From the NCBI RefSeq assembly GCF_001945445.1, contig NZ_MSXW01000011.1:1-64000 (forward strand): a DNA stretch of 64,000 bases. Direction: 5' to 3'. Position numbers and translations under genes: made by a program. This DNA is from Pseudomonas sp. PA27(2017) (GTDB lineage: Bacteria > Pseudomonadota > Gammaproteobacteria > Pseudomonadales > Pseudomonadaceae). The notes under the pieces were generated by a model. The model was not told the DNA's origin and did not search any database. It saw nothing but the letters and a program-made list of their open reading frames with translations. Shown here in pieces: positions 38,653 through 48,522 of this stretch (position 1 is its first letter; the number at the start of each line of letters is the position of its first letter).

Positions 38653-38678
38653 GGCGGGCCCCATCCGAGCGGCCCGCC
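38653..38678 (+). terminator. Possible terminator between HDOD and YecA genes
   Basis: GGCGGGCC (38653-38660) pairs with GGCCCGCC (38671-38678). The genes converge here, so the hairpin could serve both. Only a weak T content follows. Confidence 0.4.
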
Positions 38679-38731
38679 TTGCAGCATTCCTTCCCCTGGT
38701 ATCGCAGCGCTCAATACGGGCTACATATCGC

Positions 38732-39379
38732 TCACGCGTTCATGCAGCACTGCTTGTACTTCTTGCCACTGCCACAGGTGCATGGGTCGTTACGGCCAAC
38801 CTTCGCCTCGTCGCGGCGAACCGGCAGCACCGGTTCTAGGTGCTGCTGCCAGTAGTCGTAAAGTGCCAGGGCCGCTGGCTCGACGGTGGCGACCGAGGCG
38901 TCGTATTGCCCATCGGACATGGCGTTGAGCGTATCCACGCCCTCTTCGCTGCCGTGCAGGGTGATGTTCGCCAGTGCTGTCTGCTGCGCCTCGGGCAGCT
39001 CGGCATCGATCCAGCCCGCCACCTGGGCGCCGCGCAGATAACCGGCGCACCACTGCGAGACGATGAGTTTCTCGCCCTGGCCATTGTCGTCGGCCAGGAA
39101 GATGGCCTCGTAGTCGTCCGGCTCCTCGCCGAGCATGTAGGCGGCTTCGCTCATCAGCTCGACAGCCAGCTTGGTGAAGCGCTCGCCTTCCTTGTCATTG
39201 GCCCATTTGGGCAACTGCTCGGCCCAGATGTGCGGATACCAGATGCCGGGATCGATCTGCCGAGGCCCGGACACGATGGCCGCGAAATAACCGTCCAGTT
39301 CGCTGGCGGAAAGAATCGAGTCGTCGTTGCCATACTTGAGCAACAACTGATCGAGTTTTTCGAGCCCTCTGTTATCCAT
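38732..39379 (-). CDS. YecA/UPF0149 family protein with SEC-C metal-binding motif
   Basis: A 215-residue protein. The N-terminal helical UPF0149 domain ([31 protein letters not shown]) is followed by a C-terminal SEC-C zinc-binding motif [19 protein letters not shown] (about 195-213), the same as in SecA. The ATG at 39379 gives the normal family start. Members bind ribosomes or zinc; the function here is unknown. Confidence 0.88.
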   Translation of the reverse strand: MDNRGLEKLDQLLLKYGNDDSILSASELDGYFAAIVSGPRQIDPGIWYPHIWAEQLPKWANDKEGERFTKLAVELMSEAAYMLGEEPDDYEAIFLADDNGQGEKLIVSQWCAGYLRGAQVAGWIDAELPEAQQTALANITLHGSEEGVDTLNAMSDGQYDASVATVEPAALALYDYWQQHLEPVLPVRRDEAKVGRNDPCTCGSGKKYKQCCMNA

Positions 39380-39562
39380 CGCAAACGCCCTCCGAAAAAA
39401 GGCCGCTACTTTCCCACAGATGGCCGGCCGCCGACAGCCTGACCAGCCGTCCGGCACATCACGGGTGCCGAGGCGGCTATGGCCCGGTACAATGCGCGCC
39501 AAACCGTGCCCCAGAGGAACGCTGCAGCGCCTGCAGCCCCTCGCTGCCTATAAAGAAAAACC

Positions 39563-41566
39563 ATGTCCTTGCCCAAGAACCATCTGGAACTGCTCAGCCC
39601 TGCCCGCGATGTCGAGATCGCTCGCGAGGCCATTCTGCATGGCGCCGACGCCGTTTATATCGGCGGCCCGAGCTTCGGTGCCCGGCACAACGCCTGCAAC
39701 GAGGTGGCCGATATCGCCAGGCTGGTGGAGTTCGCCCGTCGCTATCACGCACGCATTTTCACCACCATCAACACCATCCTGCATGACGACGAGCTGGAGC
39801 CGGCGCGCACGCTGATCCACCAGCTCTACGACGCGGGCGTGGACGCGCTGATCGTGCAGGATCTCGGCGTGCTGGACCTGGACATTCCGCCGATCGAGCT
39901 GCATGCCAGCACCCAGACCGACATCCGCACCCTGGGCCGCGCAAAATTCCTCGACCAGGCCGGCTTCTCCCAGCTGGTGCTCGCCCGCGAGCTGAACCTG
40001 CAGGAAATCCGCGCTATCGCCGATGAAACCGATGCTGCCATCGAGTTCTTCATTCACGGCGCGCTGTGCGTGGCGTTCTCCGGCCAATGCAACATCTCCC
40101 ACGCCCAGACCGGGCGCAGCGCCAACCGCGGCGACTGCTCCCAGGCGTGCCGCCTGCCCTACACCCTCAAGGATGAAAAAGGCGGCGTGATCGCCTACGA
40201 GAAACACCTGCTGTCCATGAAGGACAACAACCAGAGCGCCAACCTGCGCGCCCTGGTCGAGGCCGGCGTGCGCTCGTTCAAGATCGAGGGTCGCTACAAG
40301 GACGTGGCCTACGTGAAGAACATCACCGCCCACTACCGCCGCGAGCTCGACGCGATTCTCGAAGACCGCCCGGACCTGGCCCGCGCCTCCAGCGGCCACA
40401 CCGCGCACTTCTTCGTGCCCGATCCGGACAAGACCTTCCACCGCGGCAGCACCGATTACTTCGTCACCGAGCGCAAGGTGGACATCGGCGCCTTCGACTC
40501 GCCGACCTTCACCGGGCTTTCCGTCGGCCATGTCGAGAAGGTGAACAAGCGCGACCTGATCGCCGTCACCTTCGAACCGCTGTCCAACGGCGATGGCCTC
40601 AACGTGTTGGTCAAACGCGAGGTCGTCGGCTTCCGCGCCAACATCGCCGAGCTGAAAGGCGAGTTCGAGGAAGATGGCGAGAAGCGCTATCGCTACCGCG
40701 TCGAGCCCAACGAGATGCCCGAAGGGCTGTTCCGTCTGCGCCCCAATCATCCGCTGTCGCGCAACCTCGACCATAACTGGCAGCAGGCGTTGCAGAAGAC
40801 CTCGGCAGAACGACGCATCGGCGTGAGCTGGAAAGCCGAGCTGCGCGAAGAGCGCCTCAGCCTGACCGCCACCAGCGAGGAAGGCATCAGCGCCAACGTC
40901 AGCTTGGACGGCCCCTTCGGCGCGGCCAACAAGCCAGAGCAGGCGCTCGATGGCCTGCGTGACCTGCTGACCCAGTTGGGCACCACCATCTACCACGCCC
41001 AAGGCGTCGCCCTCGATGCACCGCAGGCATTCTTCGTGCCCAACTCGCAGCTGAAAAGCCTGCGGCGCGAGGCCATCGAGGCGCTGACCGCGGCCCGCGT
41101 CGCCGCGCACCCACGTGGTGGGCGCAAGGCCGAGAGCAACCCGCCGCCGGTGTACCCGGAATCGCACCTGTCGTTCCTGGCCAACGTCTACAACCACAAG
41201 GCCCGCGAGTTCTATCACCGCCACGGCGTGCAACTGATCGACGCCGCCTACGAGGCCCACGAAGAAGAAGGCGAAGTGCCGGTGATGATCACCAAGCACT
41301 GCCTGCGCTTCTCCTTCAACCTGTGCCCCAAACAGGCCAAGGGCGTCACTGGCGTGAAGACCAAGGTCGCGCCGATGCAACTGGTACATGGCGATGAAGT
41401 GCTGACCCTGAAGTTCGATTGCAAGCCGTGCGAGATGCACGTGATCGGCAAGATGAAGGGCCACATCCTCGACCTGCCCCAACCCGGCAGCGCCGCCACC
41501 CAGGTAGTCGGTCACATCAGCCCGGAAGACCTGCTGAAAACGGCGCGGCGCCAGGCGCCGCACTGA
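39563..41566 (+). CDS. rlhA: U32-family 23S rRNA hydroxylase RlhA-like
   Basis: A 667-residue peptidase-U32-type protein with ELLSPARDVEIAREAILHGADAVYIGGP at the N-terminus and GDCSQACRLPY at about 190-200, the family's Cys signature. The length agrees with RlhA (YdcP, 23S rRNA C2501 hydroxylation), whereas TrhP/YegQ is shorter (about 450). A C-terminal region (about 420-667) carries additional Cys (FDCKPCEMHVIG) and CLRFSFNLCPKQ. Confidence 0.88.
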   Translation: MSLPKNHLELLSPARDVEIAREAILHGADAVYIGGPSFGARHNACNEVADIARLVEFARRYHARIFTTINTILHDDELEPARTLIHQLYDAGVDALIVQDLGVLDLDIPPIELHASTQTDIRTLGRAKFLDQAGFSQLVLARELNLQEIRAIADETDAAIEFFIHGALCVAFSGQCNISHAQTGRSANRGDCSQACRLPYTLKDEKGGVIAYEKHLLSMKDNNQSANLRALVEAGVRSFKIEGRYKDVAYVKNITAHYRRELDAILEDRPDLARASSGHTAHFFVPDPDKTFHRGSTDYFVTERKVDIGAFDSPTFTGLSVGHVEKVNKRDLIAVTFEPLSNGDGLNVLVKREVVGFRANIAELKGEFEEDGEKRYRYRVEPNEMPEGLFRLRPNHPLSRNLDHNWQQALQKTSAERRIGVSWKAELREERLSLTATSEEGISANVSLDGPFGAANKPEQALDGLRDLLTQLGTTIYHAQGVALDAPQAFFVPNSQLKSLRREAIEALTAARVAAHPRGGRKAESNPPPVYPESHLSFLANVYNHKAREFYHRHGVQLIDAAYEAHEEEGEVPVMITKHCLRFSFNLCPKQAKGVTGVKTKVAPMQLVHGDEVLTLKFDCKPCEMHVIGKMKGHILDLPQPGSAATQVVGHISPEDLLKTARRQAPH

Positions 41567-41590
41567 GGCAGATGGCGCGAGCGTCAGCCT

Positions 41591-42490
41591 TCACTGGCTG
41601 ACGCTTCGCCACCTCCAGGCGCGCAAACTCCACCCCTGCTGCATCCCCGCCGCCGCCAGCAGGATGGCCGCAACGCCCAGCCACTGTAGCGCACTGAGCT
41701 GGTGGTCGAAGGCGATCCAGTCGACGGCAATCGCCGCGATCGGGTAGATGAAGGACAGCGCGCCGGTCAGCGCCGTGGGCAGCTTCTGAATGGCGCCGTA
41801 GAGCAGCACGTACATGCCGCCGGTATGCACCACGCCCAGGGTGAGCAGGATCGACCAGGTCTGCTGGCCCAGAGGCAGCGTGGTGAAGTCGGCCAGCGGC
41901 GCCAGCATCAGCACGCCAACGCTCACCTGGATCAGCGCGATCAGGTGCGGCGGAACGCCCTTGAGCTTCTTGATGATCAGTGCAGCCACGGCGTACAGAA
42001 AGGCCGCGCCCAGGGCGAAGGCGATGCCCGTCAGGTAGTCGCCGCCGCCCTGCCCGGCGCTGCCGTGGGCGCTGACGATGGCCAGCATGCCGAGAAACGA
42101 GATCGACAGCCAGGCGAGCTTCTGCAGAGTGAGTTTTTCGCCGAGAAACAACGCCGCCAGAATCACCAGCATGAATGGCTGGACGTTGTAGACCGCGGTG
42201 CCGATGGCGATCGAGGCGCGGGAATAGGAGGCGAACAGCAGCAGCCAGTTGCCGACGATGGCCACCCCGCTGACCACCGCCAGCATCGCCGTATAGCGGC
42301 TGAGCAGACCCGGGCGCAGAAAGCCCAGCATGGCGCAAACCACCAGCAGGGTCAGCGCACCGAACACGCAGCGCCAGAACACCACCTCGAGTACCGGCAG
42401 GCCGGCGAGCAGAACGAACCAGCCGATGGTGCCGGAAATGAGCATGGCGGCGACCATTTCCAGCGTGCCTCTATGAATCTGCTTGTCCAT
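41591..42490 (-). CDS. EamA/DMT family transporter
   Basis: A 299-residue inner-membrane protein with ten predicted helices and two EamA repeats (LLVCAMLGFL..., SRASIAIGTAVYNVQPFMLVILAALFLGEKLTLQKL). GGAG lies 7 bases before the ATG at 42490; another ATG immediately upstream at 42493 is possible. Divergent from the Lrp-type regulator by 130 bp, suggesting that Lrp controls it; such pairs often export amino acids. Confidence 0.87.
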   Translation of the reverse strand: MDKQIHRGTLEMVAAMLISGTIGWFVLLAGLPVLEVVFWRCVFGALTLLVVCAMLGFLRPGLLSRYTAMLAVVSGVAIVGNWLLLFASYSRASIAIGTAVYNVQPFMLVILAALFLGEKLTLQKLAWLSISFLGMLAIVSAHGSAGQGGGDYLTGIAFALGAAFLYAVAALIIKKLKGVPPHLIALIQVSVGVLMLAPLADFTTLPLGQQTWSILLTLGVVHTGGMYVLLYGAIQKLPTALTGALSFIYPIAAIAVDWIAFDHQLSALQWLGVAAILLAAAGMQQGWSLRAWRWRSVSQ

Positions 42491-42620
42491 CATCGTGCTC
42501 CTTGAGTGAGGCACAAATTATGGCAATCGGCGCAGCAGTGCTCCATGGCGAAAGGCAGGCAAAAGAAGCCATCCGGCTTTACTATCAAGGCCAAAACGCA
42601 TAGTTGCCTTTGGAGCCAAC

Positions 42621-43058
42621 ATGATCGATGAAATCGACCAGCAACTGATCATCGCCCTGACCGAAGACTCGCGTCGCTCGCTGAAAGCGCTGGCGCAGAT
42701 CAGCGGCCTGTCCTCGCCAAGCGTGGCGGAGCGGCTGCGCAAGCTCGAAGATAAAGGGGTGTTGAAAGGCTACGGCGTGGACATCGACCCACGCGCCTTC
42801 GGCTACCAGCTGCAGGCGATCGTGCGCATCCGCCCGCTACCCGGCCAGTTGCATGAGGTGGAACGGCAGATCCAGGCCACGCCGCAATTCACCGAATGCG
42901 ACAAGGTCACTGGCGAGGACTGCTTCATCGCCCGCCTTCACGTGCGCTCGATGGAGCAGCTGGACGAGATACTCGATCACATCAACGTCTACGCCCTGAC
43001 CAACACCGCCATCGTCAAGAAGACCACGGTAAAACGACGGCTGCCGCCGATGGCGTGA
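42621..43058 (+). CDS. Lrp/AsnC family transcriptional regulator
   Basis: A 145-residue protein: N-terminal helix-turn-helix (LDQQLIIALTEDSRRSLKALAQISGLSSPSVAERLRKLED at about 4-43) and C-terminal RAM (AsnC-ligand) domain. Typical length. Divergent from the EamA exporter, its probable target. Amino-acid ligand not assignable. Confidence 0.9.
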   Translation: MIDEIDQQLIIALTEDSRRSLKALAQISGLSSPSVAERLRKLEDKGVLKGYGVDIDPRAFGYQLQAIVRIRPLPGQLHEVERQIQATPQFTECDKVTGEDCFIARLHVRSMEQLDEILDHINVYALTNTAIVKKTTVKRRLPPMA

Positions 43059-43094
43059 TCAAAATGGCGAGATGGCTCGCCATCGTCCCCGGCT

Positions 43095-44408
43095 TCACTT
43101 CAACTGGCTGGCAAAACGCTCTACCGCACCGAGCACCTGCTTGGCGCCCTGACGAATCTCGACGATCACCTCGCCCGCCTGATTGGCCAGCTCCAGGCCG
43201 GCTTCCGCCTGCTGCCGGCTGCTGGCCATATCGCGCACGGTGGTGTCGACCAGCTTCTGGTTTTCCTGAACTACACCAACGATCTCCTCGGTAGCCTTGC
43301 TGGTGCGGCTGGCCAGCTGCCGAACCTCATCGGCGACCACCGCAAACCCCCGCCCCTGCTCGCCGGCACGCGCTGCCTCGATCGCGGCGTTGAGCGCCAG
43401 CAGGTTGGTCTGCTGGGCGATGCTGCCGATGGTCTGCACCATGGTGCTGATCAGCACCGACTGCTTGCCCAGCGCCTCGATCCCTTCGGAGGCCGAGCCC
43501 ATCTGTTCGGAGATGCGCTGCATGGTCTGCACCGTATCGGTGACCACCTGTGCGCCGCGCTGGGCGGTGGTGTCGGTCTGCTGGGAAATGCCATAGGCGA
43601 TTCCCGCCGCATCGTTGACCTCTTCCTCGCGGTTGACCTGATCGGTGATCACGGTGGCGAACTTGACCACCTTGTAGAGCTTGTCCTGGGTGTCGTGGAC
43701 CGGGTTGTAGGTCGCCTCCAGCCAGACCACATGGCCGTGGCTGTCGATGCGCTTGAAGCGCCCTGCCACGAACTCGCCACGATTGAGGCGCTCCCAGAAC
43801 TGCTTGTACTCGGGCGAATGGGTTTCCTGGGAATCGCAGAACATGCTGTGGTGCTTGCCCTTGATGCGATCCAGGCTGTAGCCCATGCCGTGCAGGAACT
43901 GGTCGTTGGCAGTCAGTACGTTGCCAGCCAGATCGAACTCGATCACCGCCGTGGAACGCAGCAAGGCATTGATGAAATCCTCGTTTTCCCGCGCACGGTT
44001 CATGCTTTCGGTGACCTCGGTACCGAAGCACTGCGCGCGGCGCACCTTGCCACTTTCGTCGACAACCGGCTGCCAGCAGGCCTGGATCCACACCAGGGCA
44101 CCATCGGCGCGGGTGAACCGGTAGCGATCGCTGACCGAACGCCCGGTACGCACCGCCTCGCTTAGTTTCTTGAAGCACGGCAGGTTCTTCACGTACGCCG
44201 GCACGATGTCGCTCATCGGCCGGTTGGCCAACTGCTCGGGGGCGTGGCCGATGAAACGTGAGAAGTTGGCGTTGGCCTCGATGATTCGAAAATCGGGATC
44301 GATGGTCAGCGTGATCATCTCGTTATCGATGCCTTTGTACAGCTGTCGGAGCAGCGACAGTTCGGCATCCTTGGCCTGCAGTTCTTTCTTGAGGTGACTA
44401 CCGAACAT
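43095..44408 (-). CDS. Soluble PAS-PAS methyl-accepting chemotaxis protein
   Basis: A 437-residue protein without transmembrane helices. Two PAS domains (about 28-125, with [18 protein letters not shown]; and about 145-255, with [19 protein letters not shown]) are followed by a short methyl-accepting domain with the hairpin [22 protein letters not shown] (about 345-366). The signalling domain lacks the C-terminal part seen in longer receptors. Architecture and size resemble BdlA, the biofilm-dispersion sensor of P. aeruginosa, but I cannot prove orthology. Confidence 0.85.
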   Translation of the reverse strand: MFGSHLKKELQAKDAELSLLRQLYKGIDNEMITLTIDPDFRIIEANANFSRFIGHAPEQLANRPMSDIVPAYVKNLPCFKKLSEAVRTGRSVSDRYRFTRADGALVWIQACWQPVVDESGKVRRAQCFGTEVTESMNRARENEDFINALLRSTAVIEFDLAGNVLTANDQFLHGMGYSLDRIKGKHHSMFCDSQETHSPEYKQFWERLNRGEFVAGRFKRIDSHGHVVWLEATYNPVHDTQDKLYKVVKFATVITDQVNREEEVNDAAGIAYGISQQTDTTAQRGAQVVTDTVQTMQRISEQMGSASEGIEALGKQSVLISTMVQTIGSIAQQTNLLALNAAIEAARAGEQGRGFAVVADEVRQLASRTSKATEEIVGVVQENQKLVDTTVRDMASSRQQAEAGLELANQAGEVIVEIRQGAKQVLGAVERFASQLK

Positions 44409-44810
44409 GCTCTTTCTCCAAAAAGCAACGATGTGGAAGGTCATCGGCTGCCCTGCCGATTTGTTGAGGGGCCGACCATCGGCGCAATTGGATGCCGATC
44501 TGCCATCAAGCATAGAAGGTAGGCACACGGTCATCGGGGTTTTGCGCTGGAAAATTGCCGCTCGCCGTCGGCGAAAAGTCGCGTACTCGAACAGACCAGA
44601 AACATACGGGCGAAGTTTGATAAAAAATAATTTGAAAACAGACAGTTACGTCAGAAACATCCCCACGGATTGGTACTGCCTCACAAAACCATCTGATCAG
44701 CGCTGGCCTTGTCTCTACGCGATGCCTAAGATGGCGCCCCGCTTGAAGGGGGAGCGCCGCGCTCTGCGAGCACGCCCGCGTTTCAACTCTCTGTTTTTCA
44801 AGGAAGAAGC
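44409..44810. other. Intergenic region, no feature recognised
   Basis: About 400 bp between the divergent chemoreceptor and lipoprotein genes. A short AT-rich piece (TTTGATAAAAAATAATTTG at about 44618) may hold promoters for either side. No credible gene or repeat seen. Confidence 0.5.
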
Positions 44811-45419
44811 ATGAAAAAGCTGCTTTATCTCGGCACCCTTTCCCTATTGCTGATGCTGGCCGGTTGCGTGTCCATGGTACCGGCCGGCCCGATCGGCGAC
44901 CCCGCGCAGAAAGCCACATCGACCCAACCGCGCGCCGCGATGATCGACGACGTGGTGATTACCGACCCCAAAGTACGTGAAGCCCTGCGCAAGACGCTCA
45001 GTGCCCAGTTCACCGCGCAGCTGGCTCGCCGTGTGGAGCGTGGCGAGTACTTCGAGGAAGTGATCAGTTTTCCCGCCACCCTCGGCAAGGACGACGTAGC
45101 ACTCAAGTTCACCTTCACCTCGCTGAAAGCCAAACGTACACCGCACCCAGCCTACTTTCCCGGCGCCCTGCTGACGCTGACCGTGTGGATCTGGGTCAAC
45201 GGCCCGATCTATGTCGACAAGTACGACGTCGCCGGCAACCTGCAGATCACCGATGCCCAGGGCAAGCTGCTCAGCAGTAGCGAGCAGGCCGTCAAGCTCA
45301 ACCAGAACACCGGCCTGTGGGACAACGATTACTTCAACCCTTCGCTCGGCGCCGACCAGTTGAACCAGTTGGTCGAGCAATTGCTGCAAGACGCCACCGG
45401 CAAACTCGCCAAACCCTGA
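44811..45419 (+). CDS. Lipoprotein
   Basis: A 202-residue lipoprotein: signal peptide MKKLLYLGTLSLLLMLAGC with lipobox LAGC at 16-19. The body is soluble with VVITDPKVREALRKTLSAQF and a hydrophobic segment HPAYFPGALLTLTVWIWVNG that may dip into the membrane. No named family recognised. It lies 14 bp before a second lipoprotein gene with related layout; they look paralogous or co-functional. Confidence 0.8.
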   Translation: MKKLLYLGTLSLLLMLAGCVSMVPAGPIGDPAQKATSTQPRAAMIDDVVITDPKVREALRKTLSAQFTAQLARRVERGEYFEEVISFPATLGKDDVALKFTFTSLKAKRTPHPAYFPGALLTLTVWIWVNGPIYVDKYDVAGNLQITDAQGKLLSSSEQAVKLNQNTGLWDNDYFNPSLGADQLNQLVEQLLQDATGKLAKP

Positions 45420-45433
45420 CAAGGACGTAGCTC

Positions 45434-46012
45434 ATGAAAAAGTTGTTTACCGCCATTCTCGCCACCGCCCTGCTCACGCTGACAGGTTGTGCGTCTTACT
45501 CGAATCACAGCCTGCCGGAGGTTGGCCAGTGGCCGTTGGCAGCACCCGCCGAAGCCAAACCCAGCGCGCAACTGAAGGTAGAGAGCGGCTACCTGTTCAA
45601 TGACCAGAACCGGGCCGGTGGCTTCAATCAGGACAACCTGGAAAAGCTGCTGGTTAAGGAGTTCAAGGACAGCGGGCGCTTCAGTGCAGTGACCACCGCC
45701 AAGGAGCGCTCGGACGTCTATGTGAACGTGCGTGTGATCAATCATGAACGCGGCAGCATGGCCAGCGCATTCATAACCGGGTTCACGCTCTTCATCGTCC
45801 CTGGCCGCTTCAAGAACGAGTTCACCCTGCAAGCGCAGTTCAAGGACGCCGACGGCAAGGTGCTGGGAACGGTAGAGAAGAGCGAGACCGTCACCACCTG
45901 GATGCAATTGCTGCTGATCTTCGCCGTACCGTTCAATGAATCCTCGGATAACGTGCTGGTACAGCTGACCCGCAGCACCTTGGAAGAAGCTGCACGCCAG
46001 AAGCTCATCTGA
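45434..46012 (+). CDS. Lipoprotein
   Basis: A 192-residue lipoprotein with signal MKKLFTAILATALLTLTGC (lipobox LTGC). The mature part has EKLLVKEFKDSGRFSAVTT and a hydrophobic segment around AFITGFTLFIVPGRF. AAGGACG precedes the start. The preceding lipoprotein is only 14 bp away, so this is an operon. Function unknown; perhaps a surface or envelope pair. Confidence 0.8.
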   Translation: MKKLFTAILATALLTLTGCASYSNHSLPEVGQWPLAAPAEAKPSAQLKVESGYLFNDQNRAGGFNQDNLEKLLVKEFKDSGRFSAVTTAKERSDVYVNVRVINHERGSMASAFITGFTLFIVPGRFKNEFTLQAQFKDADGKVLGTVEKSETVTTWMQLLLIFAVPFNESSDNVLVQLTRSTLEEAARQKLI

Positions 46013-46079
46013 CATCCCGCGGGGCGCGCGATGGCTCGCCCCCACTGATGGACCGAACCATGCTTTCGAGGGAATGAAA

Positions 46080-46565
46080 ATGGTGTACTACCCCAGGGAA
46101 GAGCAGCGTGACTTCCTGTTCACGCTGTCCTCGCTTTCGATCTGGATGATCCCGGCCTTCGCCTTCATCGCCTTTCTGGCGCAGAGCGGCGCGAGCATCG
46201 CGGTCATCAAACTGTGGTCGACCAGCGCAGAAGGCGTGGTCACCGCCGTGACCGCCATCGAGGGCAACAGCAGCGTCGAGCTTTACGAGTACAGTTTCCA
46301 GGCTGCAAACGGCACTCAGCTCAGCGGCTCGGCCGAACAGCGCCGGGCGCCGTCTACCCAGGCCTACCGCGAGGGCCAGCAAATCGAGATCGTGCAGTCT
46401 GCGCTGCTGCCACGCTTCTACCTGCCGCGAGATATCTACGAAAACAGCCGCATGAACTTCCTGGTGTTCTCGTTCTGCATCGCGGCAATTCTCCTGCTGC
46501 TCGCCGTATCGATCTACGCGCTGGTAAAACAGTGCTCCCACGCACGTGAAGATCTGCATTACTGA
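46080..46565 (+). CDS. DUF3592-like membrane protein
   Basis: A 161-residue protein with a transmembrane helix at each end (about 15-40 and 128-150) and a soluble beta-rich domain between (SAEGVVTAVTAIEGNSSVELYEYSFQA, EGQQIEIVQSALLPRF), the DUF3592 layout. A start at 46080 (GAGGG seven bases upstream) is preferred over 46074. It follows the lipoprotein pair by 67 bp, in the same direction. Function unknown. Confidence 0.75.
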   Translation: MVYYPREEQRDFLFTLSSLSIWMIPAFAFIAFLAQSGASIAVIKLWSTSAEGVVTAVTAIEGNSSVELYEYSFQAANGTQLSGSAEQRRAPSTQAYREGQQIEIVQSALLPRFYLPRDIYENSRMNFLVFSFCIAAILLLLAVSIYALVKQCSHAREDLHY

Positions 46566-46613
46566 TCCGCCAACTGGGTTACCCTGAGCCCGTCCTCGGC
46601 ACGGAGCACATCC

Positions 46614-47039
46614 ATGGCTTACCCACCCCACCTGCAGGCCGGTGATCGCGTCGTGCTGTTCGATGGCGTGTGCAAGCTGTGCAACGGCTGGAGCCGCTTT
46701 CTGATTCGCCATGACCGCGCCGGCAAACTCAAGCTGTGCAGTGTGCAGTCGCCTCAGGGCCAGGCGATTCTGGCGTGGTTCGGCATGCCGCTGGATCGCT
46801 TCGACACGCTCCTGTATGTCGAAGGCGACAAGGCCCTGCAACGCAGCGACGCCATTCTGGCCATCCTCGGCCAGTTGCCGGCACCCTGGCGCTGGGCGAC
46901 GGTGGCACGCGTCATACCACGCCGCTTGCGCGACTGGATGTACGATCCCATCGCCCGCAATCGCTACCATCTGTTCGGTCGCCACGACTATTGCCAGGTG
47001 CCACGCCCAGAAGACCGCGAGCGTTTCCTGCATGACTGA
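46614..47039 (+). CDS. DUF393 (DCC family) thiol-disulfide oxidoreductase-like protein
   Basis: A 141-residue protein. The N-terminal signature VVLFDGVCKLCNGWSRFLIRHD has the DxxCxxC cysteines (DGVCKLC) that name the DCC family. Proposed thioredoxin-like; the redox partner is unknown. The stop overlaps the next gene by 8 bp. Confidence 0.88.
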   Translation: MAYPPHLQAGDRVVLFDGVCKLCNGWSRFLIRHDRAGKLKLCSVQSPQGQAILAWFGMPLDRFDTLLYVEGDKALQRSDAILAILGQLPAPWRWATVARVIPRRLRDWMYDPIARNRYHLFGRHDYCQVPRPEDRERFLHD

Positions 47040-47388
47040 CGCCCGTCTGGCGCGCCTGACAGTGGCCGCGATCTTCATCTACCACGGGCTGGTGCCCAAG
47101 CTGCTGATGCGAGACGCCACCGAACTGCAGTTGCTCGATGCCCACGGCCTGCCACACGGTTTGCTGGCTATGGCGGGTGCCGGTGAATTGCTGCTGGGGC
47201 TGCTCATCGTCCTGCTGCACCGGCAGCGCTGGCCGCTCTACGTGGCGCAGGCTGCGTTGCTGGTGCTGCTGGTGGATGTGGCGATCTTCGCGCCAGCGCT
47301 GCTGACCCAGGCCTTCAATCCGCTGACGTTGAACCTCGCCGCGCTGGTGCTCGGCATGATCGCACTGCGCGGCAGGCCGCACGCCTAA
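47032..47388 (+). CDS. DoxX-like integral membrane protein
   Basis: A 118-residue protein with four hydrophobic segments, starting LTVAAIFIYHGLVPKLL. HGLVPKL and AGAGELLLGLLIVL resemble the DoxX/DUF417-type small membrane proteins. It overlaps the DCC gene by 8 bp, so they form a pair; DCC-DoxX neighbours are common. Confidence 0.8.
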   Translation: MTDARLARLTVAAIFIYHGLVPKLLMRDATELQLLDAHGLPHGLLAMAGAGELLLGLLIVLLHRQRWPLYVAQAALLVLLVDVAIFAPALLTQAFNPLTLNLAALVLGMIALRGRPHA

Positions 47389-47395
47389 GGCCGCA

Positions 47396-47980
47396 TCACT
47401 GGCCGGCCTGCTCCCGTAGCAGCCGCGCGATCTCGGCCTGGCGACGGTAGGCCGGTGCCTCGACGGCGTTGAAGTCGCGGCTGTAGCGCGCCGCGAAGCC
47501 AGCCGTGCCCCACTCCCGATACTGTTGCACATGGAGCAGTTCATGGGCCCACAGCGCGGCGTCTTGCTCGGCCATCCGCGCATCGCGAAAGACGATGATG
47601 TCGATCAGGGTGACCGCCTGGATGTCCGGGTTCTGCATGACGTTTCGGGCGGCGCTCAGCTCGTCCAGATCCCCCACCTTGTAACGCACCGCATCGAGCA
47701 GTTCGGCGGCGTAGAACGGCAGCAGCTGCTGGCGAATCTGCGGCGGGATCGGCAGGGTGCCCTGGCGCGCCGCCGAATCGCGCGAACGCAGGATCCAGCC
47801 TTCCAGCGCGCCGGCGGTGATGGTGCCGGCGCGCTCCTGCATCGGCCCGAGCACGCCGTTAGGGTCCGGCACGCAAATGCAACCACCCAGGCACACCTGG
47901 GTTTCACCCGGCGCGCAGGCCAATGCGGCAGGCACCGGCAAAACCGTCAACAGCACATACAACAGAACGCGTTTGGACAT
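47396..47980 (-). CDS. DUF4157-like secreted putative zinc peptidase
   Basis: A 194-residue exported protein. A signal peptide (MSKRVLLYVLLTVLPVPAALA) is followed by a Cys-rich segment CAPGETQVCLGGCICVPD at about 22-39. The motif AALWAHELLHVQQYREWG contains HELxH, which is a zinc metallopeptidase-like site (HExxH variant HELLH). No clear third ligand found. Family resembles DUF4157; activity not established. Confidence 0.75.
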   Translation of the reverse strand: MSKRVLLYVLLTVLPVPAALACAPGETQVCLGGCICVPDPNGVLGPMQERAGTITAGALEGWILRSRDSAARQGTLPIPPQIRQQLLPFYAAELLDAVRYKVGDLDELSAARNVMQNPDIQAVTLIDIIVFRDARMAEQDAALWAHELLHVQQYREWGTAGFAARYSRDFNAVEAPAYRRQAEIARLLREQAGQ

Positions 47981-48063
47981 GCGCCGCTCTCGATCGACCA
48001 AAGAGGCGACCATGGCGCCAGCCGCTACGAATGTCCAGCCCTGCCGCCGGGTAAAGCCGCTGT

Positions 48064-48369
48064 CTACGCGCCGGACGATGAAGAGCTGAGCATCTCGATT
48101 TCGCGGATATCGAAATCGCGACTCAGGTACTCCATGCGCCGCTCGTGAAAGTCGCGCATGTGCGGCAGCGCCGTGTGCACCGCCAGGTGCTCGCGGGACT
48201 GCCAGACCTCGAAGAAGATGAACAGGGTCGGATCCTTGGCATCGCGCAGCATGTGGTATTCGATGCAGCCAGACTCGGCACGGCTGGGCTCGACATAAGC
48301 GCGAAACAGTTGCTCGAAGGCATCGGCCCGCTCCGGGCGGGTATGGGCGTGAAGAATGAAGCCGTACAT
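48064..48369 (-). CDS. Antibiotic biosynthesis monooxygenase (ABM) family protein
   Basis: A 101-residue ferredoxin-like ABM protein: GFILHAHTRPERADAFEQLFRAY, CIEYHMLRDAKDPTLFIFFEVWQSREHLAVHTALPHMRDF. This is the fold of putative quinol monooxygenases (YgiN group). The adjacent, divergent mdaB gene (quinone reductase) supports quinone-related chemistry. Start at ATG 48369. Confidence 0.88.
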   Translation of the reverse strand: MYGFILHAHTRPERADAFEQLFRAYVEPSRAESGCIEYHMLRDAKDPTLFIFFEVWQSREHLAVHTALPHMRDFHERRMEYLSRDFDIREIEMLSSSSSGA

Positions 48370-48522
48370 GGGGATCTCCGTGTTGAATACTGCTGCACCG
48401 TACCGCAGGTAAAAGCTGAGCATTCATGCATTCAAGGCAAAAGTAATTTGCCCTTGCCGGCATTTTTCGCCTGCGCGTGAAGCCGTAACCTAAGTTCATT
48501 CAATCAGTTACGGAGACGCCCC

